In this document: in pieces, positions 34,335 through 45,970 of the stretch
Layout of the letters: each line of letters opens with the position of its first letter
Numbering within the stretch: position 1 is the stretch's first letter
The notes under the pieces: model-generated
What the model was told of the DNA's origin: nothing
Seen by the model: only the letters and a program-made list of their open reading frames with translations
Databases searched by the model: none
Source: Tetracentron sinense
Taxonomy: Eukaryota; Streptophyta; Magnoliopsida; Trochodendrales; Trochodendraceae
Length of the DNA: 64,000 nucleotides
Assembly: GCA_015143295.1 (NCBI GenBank)
Contig: CM026556.1
Location: 22,754,547 to 22,818,546, forward strand
Direction of reading: 5' to 3'
Program-made: the position numbers and the translations under genes

Positions 34335-35518
34335 ATGAGACGCAATGCTCGGGGTCGCGGATACAACACGAGAGGAAATGGAAGTGATGCTCCATCGGGT
34401 GATGATCAACCTGACTTTGCCCAAGCTTTTGCTTTAATAGTCGAGACTTTGGCTATGCTAGCGGCAAGGCAACCGGCTACTCCTCCTAATGCCACACTTA
34501 TAACCGCTCCTCCAAATCGAGCACAAGCCGGAATAGAGGCTTTTTGGAGGATGAGGCCTCCAACATTTTGTGGAAGCATTGATCCACTTGTGGCCGAATG
34601 ATGGATTCGGTAATTAGAATAGATATTTTCAGTATTGGCGCCTACTGAGGCAGAGAGGGTCACTTGGGCCGCCTTTATGCTTGAAGGCGAGGCTGATCAT
34701 TGGTGGAGGTCCACACTTATGACCCGAGATTTGACCCGACAGGGTCAAGAGTGGACATGGGGTGAATTCTTGAACGTTTTCTACAAGAAGTGCTTCCCCG
34801 TCGGGATGAAAGAAAAGAAAGAAGTTGAGTTCATTACCCTGGAGCAAGGTAACATATCAGTGGCCGCTTATGAGGCTAAGTTTTCGAAGCTATCTAGATT
34901 TGCTCCTCACATGATAGCTACCGAGGCAATGAAGGCCCGAAAATTCGGAGGGGGTTGAAGGCCTACCTCAAGGATTGAGTTTCGATGTTCCGGTATGAGA
35001 CATATGCCGAATTAGAAGACAAGACACTTTTGGCAGAGTCGAATTTTGAGGAATTCTTCAAGAGAAGAGGAATGGAGAAAAGCCAATCCAGTAGTTTAGG
35101 AGGGAAAAGAGCAAGGACTAGTTCTTATCAGTCTTCAGGGCCGGCACCATCACAGAGACTATATTCTGCACGACAAGCCCTTCGCCCTTTTGTTCCACCG
35201 GCTTTTCGCCTGGCCCCCACTCAGGCTCCTAGCCCCGCAATAACGCAGGCGTCGGGATATGCACCTTCCACCTATTCTTATAATATCTGCACCCTTTGTG
35301 GAAGGAGACATTTAGCCGGCGAGTGTCGAAAGGCTATCGGAAGTTGTTTTCATTGTGGTGACCAAGGTCACATGATTAGAGATTGCTCCCGTCATCACTT
35401 GCCAGCTCAGTCTCAGGGCAATAGGCCCCCTGTTAGGCAGGCATCGCAGCAAAGCTCTTCACCGTCATCGAGGCCCACACAGTCTACCCAGCCTCCTCGC
35501 CAAGCCACCCAGGGCTGA
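34335..35518 (+). pseudogene. Fossil gag, element 2
   Basis: Starts after TTCTCAGGATTTAATCATGAG. It shows the gag domain (RMRPPTF near 34555; HWWRS near 34700) and two CCHC knuckles near 35290-35328 and 35346-35387, followed by a Q/S/P-rich tail. It would package the element RNA. It is broken. It is related to the gags of elements 1 and 3, but clearly diverged. Confidence 0.9.
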
Positions 35519-35709
35519 GTTTTTGCCCTGTCAGAGAGAGACGCATGTGCATCAGACGATGTCGTGCAAGGTACGCAAGAATGTTAGAGTTTTAAGTTGT
35601 GAATGATTTTTATTATGTGATGTGTTGTTATTTATACTATGGGTTACCTATGTATGATGTGTGTTATTATTTGAAATCTATTGATATTAGCTATTTAATC
35701 GCACAGGCG

Positions 35710-38700
35710 CTTTATTAGTGAATGAATGCCTAGCCCGAGTGTTGATCGACACGGCGTCCACTCACTCCTTTATCTCACCTAGTTTTACAAAGGGCTTTTC
35801 AACTGAGTCTACTGCGTTGGAGCAGGAGTTAACTATTGCGACTCCTTTTGGCAAGTTAGTTGATACGGACAAGATATTAAAGGACTGTGTGGTTCAAGTG
35901 GGGCAAAATGAACTATTGGCCGACCTCATCATCCTGGATTTCCAAGACTTGGATTTCGACGTCATCTTAGGGATGAATTGGTTGTCAAACCATTACAGTC
36001 ATGTTGCATGTTTTGAAAAGATGGTGAACTTCAGGCCGGAAGGAGTTAAGCCATTTCACTTTCGAGGATTGAGAGAAAGGGATATTGCCCGCCACGCAGC
36101 TTTGAGCATAGCAAACTCAGAGGCACCGAACTCCTCAACCATTCCGGTTGTGAGTGAGTTCTTGGATGTGTTTTCGGAGGAATTGCTCGGATTGCCTCCT
36201 GATAGAGAAATCGAGTTCGCTATAGAGCTTACTCCGGGCACAGCTCCAATTTCAAGAGCTCCATATAGAATGGCCCTGATTGAACTCAATGAGTTGAAGG
36301 TGCAGTTAGAAGAACTGCAAAGCCTGTGATTCATTAGACCAAGTGTCTCACCGTGGGGTGCCCCAGTGTTATTTGTGAAGAAGAAAGACGGTTCAATGCG
36401 TATGTGTATTGATTACCGATAGTTAAATAAGGTCACGATCAAGAACCGTTATCCTTTACCACGGATAGATGATTTATTCGAACAGTTGAAGGGAGCGAGA
36501 TTCTTCTCCAAAATTGATCTAAAGTTGGGGTATCATCAATTGAAGATCAAGGAGGGAGATGTTTCGAAGACGACTTTTAGGACTCGGTATGGGCACTATG
36601 AGTTCCTTATTATGCCTTTTGGTTTGACGAATACACCAGCGGCGTTCATGGATTTGATGAACCGGGTGTTTAGACTGTATCTCGATAAATGTGTCGTGGT
36701 GTTTGTAGATGACATTTTGGTGTACTCCCCGACATGGGAGGATCATGATCGAGATCTTCGCCTTACTCTTGCGACGCTTCGAGAGCACAAGTTGTATGTC
36801 AAGCTAAGTAAGTGCGAATTTTGGTTGGAGAAGGTGGCTTTCCTTGGCCATGTGGTGTCTATAGAAGGCATTTCAGTAGATCCAGCTAAGGTAGAGGCCG
36901 TATTGAATTGGGAAAGACCCAGAAGCATCACCGAGATTCGGAGTTTCGTCGGGTTGGCAGGCTATTACCGGAGATTTGTGGAGGAATTCTCCAGTTTAGC
37001 TGCACCTCTCACTTACTTGACAAGGAAAAATGTCAAGTTTAGTTGGAGTGACAAATGTGAAGTTAGCTTCCAGGAGTTGAAGAAACACCTTACTACAACT
37101 CCCGTACTCACAGTACCATCCGGGAGTGGTGGTTTTGTCGTTTACAGTGACGCCTCTCACGTGGGGTTGGGATGCGTGCTCATGCAGCATGGTAAGATCA
37201 TTGCCTATGCCTCAAGGCAATTGAAAGAGTATGAGAGGAATTACCCTACACACGACTTAGAGCTCACCACTGTTGTGTTTGCATTGAAAATATGGCGACA
37301 TTATCTCTACGGGGAACAGTTTGAGGTGTTCACAGATCACAAGAGTTTAAAGTATTTGTTTTTCCAGAAGGAGTTGAATCTGAGGCAAAGAAGATGGGTA
37401 GAGTTTTTGAAAGACTATGAGTGCTCTATCTAATACCACCCGGGCAAAGCAAACGTGGTGGTGGATGTATTGAGTAGGAAGTCACTGGGGCTTGTTGCAT
37501 ATATGATGGTGCGAGAGTGGAAGTTGTTGGAGGATGCCTCCAACCTTGACATTTGCTTCGGTCATCCTACTCATGGGCCATTGATGGAAAATCTCACGGT
37601 GAAACCGTGCATCATTGATCGGATCCGGGAGTTACGAGCAGCGGATGCCGAATTAATTGCTTTCCGTGACAAAGCGGTTAGCAAGGGAAGTGATGACTTC
37701 GCTATGAAGGGAGATGGATCTATCACTTTCAAAGGGAGAACATGTATCCCCGCCAACGAAGAGCTTAAAAAAGAGATCTTAGACGAAGCCCACCGGTCCA
37801 AGTATACCATTCACCCTGGGGGTACCAAAATGTATAGAAACTTGAAGGGGTACTTTTGGTGGCGTAACATGAAGAAGGAAGTAGCGGAGTTTGTATCTAG
37901 GTGTTTGGTGTGTCAACAAGTTAAAGCTCAACACATGAGACCAGTAGGTCTATTGCAGTCCCTCCTTGTTCCTGAGGAGAAATGGGAGAACATCTCTATG
38001 GACTTCATTGTGGGTTCGCCACGGACGGCAAGAAAATTTGATGCTATATGGATTGTAGTCGACAGACTGACGAAGTCCGCCCATTTCTTGCCATACCGGA
38101 CTAACTTCAATTCAAATCAGTTAGCAGCACTGTACATCAAGGAAATCGTTCGGTTGCACGGGGTGCCAGTTAGCATTGTGTCAGATCGGGACCCGAGATT
38201 CACATCCAAGTTTTGGAAAAGCTTTCAAAGTGCAATGGGTTCCCGGTTGGACTTTAGCACGGCCTTTCATCCACAGAGCGATGGGTAAACCGAGAGAGTG
38301 AATCAGGTTATTGAAGATATGCTCCGGGCATGTATGCTAGACTTCAAGGGAAGTTGGGAAGACCACTTGACTTTGGTGGAATTCGCTTACAATAATAGTT
38401 ATCAAGCGAGCATTCAAATGGTGCCTTTTGAGGCTTTCTACAGGAGAAGTTGTAGATCCCCTTTGTATTGGGATGAAGTCGAAGAAAAGAAGGTATTGGA
38501 CCCTGAATTGATTGAGCAGACTGCTGATAGGGTCAAGCTTATCCGGGAGAGGTTGAAGACCGCACAGGATCGACAGAAGAGCTATGCCGACACCCGGACG
38601 AGAGATCTTGAATTCCGGGTTGGTGAGTTTGTGTTCGTCAAGATTTCACCAACAAAGGGTGTTATGAGATTTGGGAAACGAGGAAAGCTCAGTCCGAGGT

Positions 38701-39026
38701 ACGTGAGTCCGTTCGAGATCATCACTAGAATCGGTGAGGTGGCTTACCGTGTTGCCTTACCTGCTCATATGGCGGCGGTCCACAACATGTTTTACATCTC
38801 CATGCTCCGGAAGTACATCCCGAATCCATCCCATGTCATCGAGCTTGATCTGGTTGAGATTCGGGAGGATCTCACATTAGTTGAGCAACCAGTGCAGATC
38901 TTGAACAGGCGAGATCAAGTCTTGCGCAACAAGACCATTCCATTAGTTCTTATAAGATGGCAACACCATTCGATAGAAGAAGCTACATGGGAACAAGAGA
39001 CCGAAGTGAGAGAAAAATATCCTTAA
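35710..39026 (+). pseudogene. Fossil pol, element 2 (PR-RT-RH-INT-chromodomain)
   Basis: Order: aspartic protease (LIDTASTHSFIS near 35743); reverse transcriptase (about 36130-36900, [10 protein letters not shown] near 36700); RNase H (about 36950-37440, [13 protein letters not shown]); integrase zinc finger (37800-37930, HRSK...CLVCQQ) and catalytic core (about 37980-38440); then a GPY/F-like region and a chromodomain near 38900-39026 (IPLVLIRWQ, EEATWEQE). A chromodomain at the end of integrase places it in the Tekay/Del chromoviruses. Broken by a few lesions. Confidence 0.93.
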
Positions 39027-39126
39027 CTGTTTATTTAGGACCTTGACATTCTTTTGTATTTTGTTGTGGGTTTTATACGTGTATGTATCGTCCAAATTTT
39101 GAGGACGAAATTTTTGTGAGGGATAA

Positions 39127-40721
39127 TGTAGCGCCCCGAAACTTTTTGAACTTAATGAACTGTGTTCTTATAGCCAATTGGCCTTTCATGCAGTCTAATT
39201 AATGAGCCCCCTTCCCACCCACGTTAATTACTGCCCACTCTACCTATTATCTCCTCTCAATGTCACTTGTGCACCCCACTTAACTTCTTATTAAAAAAAT
39301 TTACTCATGAAAGGGATGTTGTAGCGCCCTAGAACTTTTGTACTTAATGAATAGTGTTCTTATAGCCAATTGGCTTTTCACGCACTCTAATTAATAAATA
39401 GAGTAGAATTTAAAATTTCTAAAATGCCGGAAATGTTCCCCTCCGAATGACGAATCCAACGCAAATTAAATCGTCAAAATCCGACGAACGAGTCAAAAGT
39501 TATGGCCGAGACAGTAAAATGGACTCAGTGTCAAAATTTGCAGAGTTCCGATCACTCGGTCCAAATTAGCGATCGATCGGTTCAAAGCCGATCGATCAGT
39601 ATTTATTGACTGGTCTAAAATTTTGTATGAGGAAAAATTCCAGAGAGGGTGTTTTCAACCGATCGCTCGGTCAAAAACACCGATCGCTCGGTCATAAGCA
39701 CTGATCGCTCGGTCTTTCGCGTTTTTGCAGAATTCATTAAGGGTAAATGGGTCTTTTGACCCCCCCCCCCCCCCTCTTTTTTAAGCCCAACTCGTGGGTG
39801 AGGGTTTCATAAACCCTCAAAGCTCATGTTTGGGGGATTTTGGGAGAAAGAAGAAGGGAAGAAGCTAGAGTTTTGATACAAGGAAGATTGGAGGAGTAAT
39901 TGGAGCTTGGATTTCATTCAATTCCTCAAGTATCCTCAAGATCTTCTCTAAATTTCAAAGTTAGTACACCCTACTAACTACTTTGGTAATAACCTAGGAT
40001 TTCTTAAGTAAATGTGTATTGAATCTCCCCAATTTCTCCTTTGTGTTGAAATATGCTATTTCCCTAAGACATAAACAAGATAATATGAATGGTGGGATGT
40101 ATGGATGGATGAAGGGATTGAGGCGATTGGATGCCATGATGTGTGATGCATCTTACAAATAATGAACACACATTGATGTTTTGATGAAATGTATGCACTA
40201 AAAAAGAGGAAATGAAATAACTATGAAATGTTGCATGCCATGTGTTTGATTAAATGCATAAATAAGAAGTTCACAAATCAATGAAAAATATGAAAGTATG
40301 AATATGTGTAGTTTCTTCCAAATTAGTAACCTTGATCAATTGTTATATATATGTTATCTAAATTCCCACATGCTTATGTTAGAAATTGAAATGCTACATA
40401 CCATCTCTTGAGTTATAGAAGTCACCATGATTACTACAATACTACACACACACGCGCATGCATGCATGGACCGGTTTTCTAAAAGTGTATGTATATGATA
40501 AACCCAACAAGAACAAGAATTATGATTCACGATACAAATGATAAAGCCGGACATCGGGCCGATCAAGGATAGGGCATATCCCTAGGATATGTCAAACCTG
40601 GCTCACAAGGAAAACAATCATGAATGATAAAACCGGACATCGGGCTGGTCAATGGTAGGGCATATCGCAAGATATGTCATACCTGACTCACAAGAAAACA
40701 AGTCAAGGAGGTTAGTGTACC

Positions 40722-40756
<35 letters not shown>

Positions 40757-41630
40757 CGCTGAAGGCAATTTACATTCCCAGCTCACAAGTCGTCTCAAGG
40801 GCACTAACCTCTGGCTCACAAGTAAACAAGCAAGTCAAGTCAAGAACATGACAAGTGATTCCAACAAGAACAAGACAAGCATGCATGATTCTTACAAACG
40901 AAATCAAAACAAGAACAAGTTTTCAAACATGACAAACAAGTTTTTAAAGAAACATGAAAGACTATTTTCAAGAATAAGACATGATTTTTAAGCACAAGTT
41001 TTATCGGAGTTTTCGCATTCATTCAAGTATGTCAAGATTATTACATTGTTTTACTTACAATGCTATGAATGTCATATGCTGTTATTATTGTTTTAAATTG
41101 AAATGATGAATTATATCTCGTTTCTCTTGTGTGATTGTTATTGCTATGGTTAGTTAGTGGCTTGTACTCGCTGAGTATTCCATGCTCAGCTGTACTTTTA
41201 TGTCGGCAGATGCACGGATCCCTTTTGACATTTGTGCCCTGGGTCCTTAGGTTGAGGAGGACTACGGCGAGGAAGAATCATATGAGGATTCGGTAGTTGA
41301 GCCTCAGGCTGAGACGAAAGACTTAGACTATTGGCCCCACGGGGGTGATTATTGAGCGAGATAGGGTTGTATTATGTCTTTTGTATTTTGATAGGTGGGC
41401 ATGTCCACCTTTGCCTTGATATGTTTTGTATAAAACTTAGAATACTGATAAGGTTATATAAGAAAAGAAAAAGTTGCTTCACGCTTCCGCACTCATGTTT
41501 AGCTTCAGCACTCTGATTTTTGTTGTTATTATATCATGTTAGCCTTGTTCATTACAGGATGGTTTGGCAGGTACGAACAGTCACCTCTAAAGTATCCCTT
41601 AACTTCTAAGGGGTATGTTGGAGCGCGACA
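39127..41630 (+). repeat. 3' LTR of element 2 with 193-bp prefix
   Basis: Starts TGTAGCGCCCC at 39127. After 67 bp it switches to a 126-bp copy (39194-39319) of the DNA just outside the 5' LTR (31521-31646), then restarts as a full LTR at 39320. The full part has core at 39418-39515, palindromes at 39547-39715, C run at 39760-39774, (TA)n at 40727-40756, hairpin at 41170-41190 and an acidic segment at about 41210-41355. Confidence 0.92.
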
Positions 41631-41826
41631 GATATTACGCACATCCAAATATTCTATTTCATCTCCTCATGCACCCCAATCCTCTCCAGTTCCCTCCCCT
41701 CTAAGGCCTCTCCGTCTTCCCATTTGATCCTTCATCCACCCTGATCAATTTTTTTATTTATTAAAGTACTCTTATTGATAAAAGTTGTTCATCCCCCTAC
41801 CACGTATCCTTGCCCAATATGAACCA

Positions 41827-41848
41827 CCCCCCCCCCCCCCCCCCCCCC
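41827..41848. repeat. Poly-C tract (22 C)
   Basis: An uninterrupted C run inside Helitron sequence. Confidence 0.9.
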
Positions 41849-42183
41849 AATGTCTCCCTGATTAATCCCCCAGCCCATTGTAACAACTCTCCATCTCCTT
41901 TTACTATATCTCTTCTCCACAAATTGTTTTTTTCTTAGTTTGAGATTTGGAAAAAAACTTGCTGAAAATAATGCTAGTGTGATAATAGTGATCCCTGTGG
42001 CATCAAGTGAATGAGCTTTTAGAAAGGAAAGTGATTTGGAGTGCTGAAAGGTTATATTTTATTTTTTCTTATATGTTTTATTTTGTACTTCTGTAGCATT
42101 GCTGGGTATAATTAATTAGGCGATTTAGGTATTTCATATCCCCTGTAAGTACGATCGCTCATTACTTATCTTTTCCATTGCAG

Positions 42184-42296
42184 TTTGATGCATTTTCCAA
42201 ACAAGGATTTCCATGGTCTACTACCATCAAGATGTGTAAGAGGGGAAACAAGCCTCCCTACCTCTGCCATATTGATTAGTTTATCCCAAGCATCAG
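42184..42296 (+). pseudogene. Possible captured exon in the Helitron
   Basis: A T-rich stretch ending TTCCATTGCAG precedes it and AG|GTACAT follows, like splice sites. One frame reads FDAFSKQGFPWSTTIKMCKR and on to a stop inside the segment. The source gene is not recognised. Confidence 0.3.
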
Positions 42297-42930
42297 GTAC
42301 ATAGATCTTTTAGGTGTGATCTCTTTGTACTTTTTCGTTTCTTTGGATTGTCCAAACTCCAATATAATTTATCAAATCTCTAGAAGTAGCTCACTGCTTT
42401 GATTGGTGGAAATTCCATCTGTATTAGCACATCTATGGCAGAGGCAACATGAGGGACACCTCTTCAGAGCATCACACGAATTTCCTTCTCAAAGAGAGAT
42501 CCGGCCTTCTTGTCCCCTTCTCTATTACTTTCTACTTTGGTGCATAATAATAATGGTTATTCCACATGTTACTATTCAAGTCATTTTTCGAGTTACGGGT
42601 TTGGTTTAATACAGATTTGAGTATATGTGATTAAGGATTAAATATGATATTTAGGGTTTCCATTGAAGCGCAATTTGCCCCCCCATCTCTAACAAATTTG
42701 GGGCCCTCTCAACTTCCCACAAACAACTTCCCCCATCTTTTAATAGATAGTACCCATCTCTCTTCCTGGTTTAGGTTGCATAGAATTTTAAGACCATATG
42801 TTTTTTCCTTCTTTTTTTGTTTTTCCTTACAGATTCAAGGTTTGTCATATGTTCTCTCAATGCCAACATTCCAATTATCTTAAAATCATGTGCCCATTTT
42901 TCAGCCCTCACAAATGATTAACATAATAGT

Positions 42931-43065
42931 GTCTATGTACAAGCTGGAATTTATAGTCCTTGGACATTTTATGAAGACCGTATGAAATTTCCTCGTGGGG
43001 ATATTTTGAGACTTGGACCAAGTGCAAGATCTCCAATGATACTAAAACAACATATTCACTTATAA
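42931..43065 (+). pseudogene. Possible captured coding fragment in the Helitron
   Basis: 44 sense codons then TAA, with protein-like content (GIYSPWTFYEDRMKFPRGDI, RLGPSARSPM). It looks like the C-terminal part of a host gene exon. The gene is not recognised. Confidence 0.3.
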
Positions 43066-43813
43066 AGTGGAACTAGGCTTCATTCTTTTTTCATATGAAA
43101 TTTATTTATAATATTTAATCTTTGCAATGCTAATGTAAGTACCCAGTGAATAATTTCTTCTAACAAAAGTCAACATTGCTCATTTATTTTTTTGGAGAAT
43201 AAGCTAGGGAACATTGCCCATTTTTAGTTGGTGTGTTGTCCCTTATTTGTTAGTTATATTAATAAGAGCTTTATGCTCTAATTAATATAAATAGATGTTT
43301 TATGCCAAGAAGTTACTATCGATGTATATCACTAGCAAAGTCCGGATTTAAAAATTGCATAATTCATCAATGAAGAAACAACTTGCTTTGCAAATATTAC
43401 TTTTAAGCCCTCACTATAGTTTAGTTTGAGTGGTTAATCGTACAGACATGATGGTATAATCATTAAATTTCACCATAGAAAAAACCTCTTAATCAAATAT
43501 ATTTACTGTTGCAACAAAACAAGCTTTCAACTCTCGCGTCTCTATTCTTATACAATTTCATGGATATGGAACAATTATTAATTAAGGGTGTTAATACGTT
43601 GAGCTTGGGCTTGCATTTTTGTAATTTTTGAATAGGCCTAGTGCGTTGCTGGCTCGCTTACAAGATGATGACCCAAATTTGGCGCATTCACACCTCTAAT
43701 TATTATGCAACTTGAGAAAATTTTATTTATTTATTGTGGTGGTGACATTCATTTTTACAACTTTCTTGGTATTCTAGACTAGATTCATAATAAAATCAAG
43801 AGTAGTGATAGGC

Positions 43814-43892
43814 GGACCCATGGATTCTATTTGCAAACCTAAGGCATCCACAATGTGGATGCCTTAGGTTTGCAAATAGAATCCATGGGTCC
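43814..43892. repeat. Perfect 38-bp hairpin
   Basis: Arms of 38 nt with no mismatch (from GGACCCATGGATTC to CATCCAC, then the complement) and a 3-nt loop (AAT). It may be a tiny foldback MITE or a young small-RNA hairpin. Confidence 0.95.
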
Positions 43893-44394
43893 ATTAACCA
43901 TTTCCCTAAAATCAATAATCCAAGTCTTAATGACTTTCTTTAAATACAATTAATCAATATCTAAATAATTTGATTATAAACTATTATTCTTTATAGATAA
44001 TTTTTATCTTCATTTCCGTGTCTGTGCATCGCACGGGGTGTTGGCTAGTATATATATATATATATGTATGTATGTATGTATGGGGATAGCTATAATTCAC
44101 GCAATGCGTGAACTGCGTATCCACCACGCATACTGTTTTGCCCCCACGATTTAATAAAAATGGAGGGTATTCCAAGTCATTTTACATACATTTAAAACAC
44201 TTCAAAAATTTGAAATTCATTCTAAAATTTGAAAGAGTGCGAGTTTTTTGAAACTACTCATCTTCTTCCTTCCTCAATTCTTCCTTTCCTCTGTTTGGAT
44301 CTCATCTTCTTCCTTCCTCTGCTCTGGCCGGACTTACAAAAATTAAATGCAGCACTTGTGAAACAGCCAAGAAGGAACAAAACGAGAGAGAAGG

Positions 44395-44720
44395 GTATGG
44401 TTACGGGAAACCTGGGTTTTCTAGGTCTCCTCTTAGAAGCAGAAAAAAAACAGAGAAGTAGCCAAGGAGAGAGAGGAGTATGCTAACTTGTCAGCGGCAA
44501 TGTGTATCCGGCGAGATTCCGGTGAGTTTCTGACTTCTAGGTCTCACCTTAGATTTCCATTGCAGGAAAAAAAAAAGCAGCAGTTAGAGAGGGGGAGAGA
44601 GAGAGAGAGAGGTATAGTTATGGGGCATTTCTGTTGGGGTGTTTATTCCGGTCAGTTTCTGACTTCTAGGTTTCACCTTAGATCTCCATTACAGGGAAAA
44701 AAAAAAACAGCAGTTAGATT
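44395..44720 (+). repeat. Imperfect tandem triplication
   Basis: Three diverged units of about 115 bp share TTCTAGGTYTC, then CACCTTAGA and an A-rich run before a GAGAGA tract. The unit start also resembles the edge of the cofactor B exon at 44732. Confidence 0.6.
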
Positions 44721-44731
44721 CAACATTTGAG

Positions 44732-44880
44732 ACTTCTAGGTTTTTATTCTCCACAAGATGGGTATCGTGTGTATATCATATATCTAGACCCTTCATCAGT
44801 AACCTCTGGTGGCTGGCTGGAAGACACTACAATGGTGGAGAAATACTCAATTTCTGAAGATGCCTTTGATAAACTTGATG
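44732..44880 (+). pseudogene. Tubulin-folding cofactor B exon fragment
   Basis: The frame reads LGFYSPQDGYRVYII, then LDPSSVTSGGWLEDTTMVEK and YSISEDAFDKLDG. This matches the segment of plant tubulin-folding cofactor B between the N-terminal ubiquitin-like domain and the linker. It ends at a good donor (GATG|GTACTT). No neighbouring exons were found, so it is a stray exon, probably moved by a transposon. Cofactor B normally helps fold alpha-tubulin. Confidence 0.75.
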
Positions 44881-44984
44881 GTACTTTGGTATTTTCACAT
44901 TTTTTATGTAGCCCTAATACTATTAAGAATAGGGGAGAGCGGGCTACTGTAATTTTAGATCGCAACTCTGTAATTCCTTTGGCT

Positions 44985-45970
44985 TCTGAACATAGTACAA
45001 ATTTCGGCGACTCCGTGGACGTACCTCAACTTGAGGGAACCACGTAAATCTGGTGTTCTTGTATATTTATTCTTGTTCCCTTTTTCTGTCTATATTTCGT
45101 GTCTCACAGATGCTGTTGTAGGGTTGATTCCCTAACAAGTGGTATTAGAGCCAGGTTCAAGTGAGAGCGATGGCCGATGATGGAAGGGTTAAGATCGACA
45201 AGTTTAATGGCACGGATTTTGGTATCTGGAAGATGCAGATCGAAGATTATTTATACCAGAAAAAGCTGTATCAGCCTCTTTCAGGAAAGAAACCAGATGC
45301 AATGGAAGATGATGTATGGGCTCTTCTCGATAGACAGGCGCTTGGAGTTATTCAATTGACGCTATCTTGTAACGTTGCTTTCAACATAGCGAAGGAGAAG
45401 ACCACGGCAGATCTTATGACCACGCTTTCAAATATGTACGAAAAACCTTCTGCCTCCAACAAGGTATATTTGATGCGGCGGTATCAACCCTAAAGCTGTC
45501 AGAAGGGTGCGTCAGTGGCTGAGCACTGAATGAGTTCAACATATTTCAATACTAAGTTGAGTTCTGGGAGAAAAATCGAATTGCTGATGCAGGTTAGGCT
45601 TGAGCCTTCTATTCTCTTTGCCAGAAAGCTGGCAAAGCACGTACACAGCAGTGAGCGGTTCTTCAGAAATTCGAATAAAGTTTGTGATGTTCGGAATTTG
45701 ATTCTAAGTGAAGAGATTCGCAGGAGAGGAGAATCAGGGAAAAATCGGGTTCGGCTTTAAATACCGAGTCCAGGGGAAGAACGTATGGGAAGAAAAATTG
45801 ATAGCAGTAGATCTAAAACCCAGAAAAAAGAAGTAAATCGCGATCTGGAAAAATTAAACCCGGGGGGGGGGAGGTGCTGGAATGTGGGGAGAGGGAAATC
45901 TAAAGAGAGATTGTCGAGCACAAGGAAGAATGACAGAGGTGAGCAGAACTCTTGCAAAGTCAAATAAATC
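44985..45970 (+). mobile_element. Fossil Ty1/copia (Tnt1-like) 5' part
   Basis: The end of an LTR (CGGCGACTCCGTGGACGTA to CCCTAACA at 45137) and the primer site TGGTATTAGAGC (45140-45151) are followed by gag from 45170 with the copia gag opening (FNGTDFGIWKMQIEDYL). A decayed zinc-knuckle region lies near 45880-45930. Protease, integrase and RT are missing. The start of the LTR is not clear; it is no more than about 100 bp from the cofactor B exon. Broken in several places. Confidence 0.8.

Larger units (their letters stand above)
31647..41630 (+). mobile_element. Tekay/Del-type Ty3/gypsy chromovirus (element 2)
   Basis: LTRs at 31647-34015 and 39127-41630 surround gag, protease, reverse transcriptase, RNase H, integrase and a C-terminal chromodomain. 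The target duplication is GATGT/GATAT (31642-31646 and 41631-41635, one mismatch). The 3' LTR carries an unusual 193-bp prefix (39127-39319). All pol domains are recognisable, but the coding region is broken in about half a dozen places. LTRs differ by roughly 5 percent by eye, so the insertion is moderately old. It lies inside a Helitron and so is younger than it. Confidence 0.93.
31324..44048 (+). mobile_element. Non-autonomous Helitron, interrupted by element 2
   Basis: It begins TCTATACTACTCCTATATAG after A (31323). It ends with hairpin GTGCATCGCAC, then GGGGTGTTGGCTAG (44048) before T. Insertion between A and T, no terminal repeats and the CTAG end with an upstream hairpin all fit Helitrons. 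Excluding element 2, its own sequence is about 2.7 kb (31324-31646 and 41631-44048). No Rep/helicase gene is seen, so it is non-autonomous. It may carry captured exons at 42184-42296 and 42931-43065. Confidence 0.75.
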
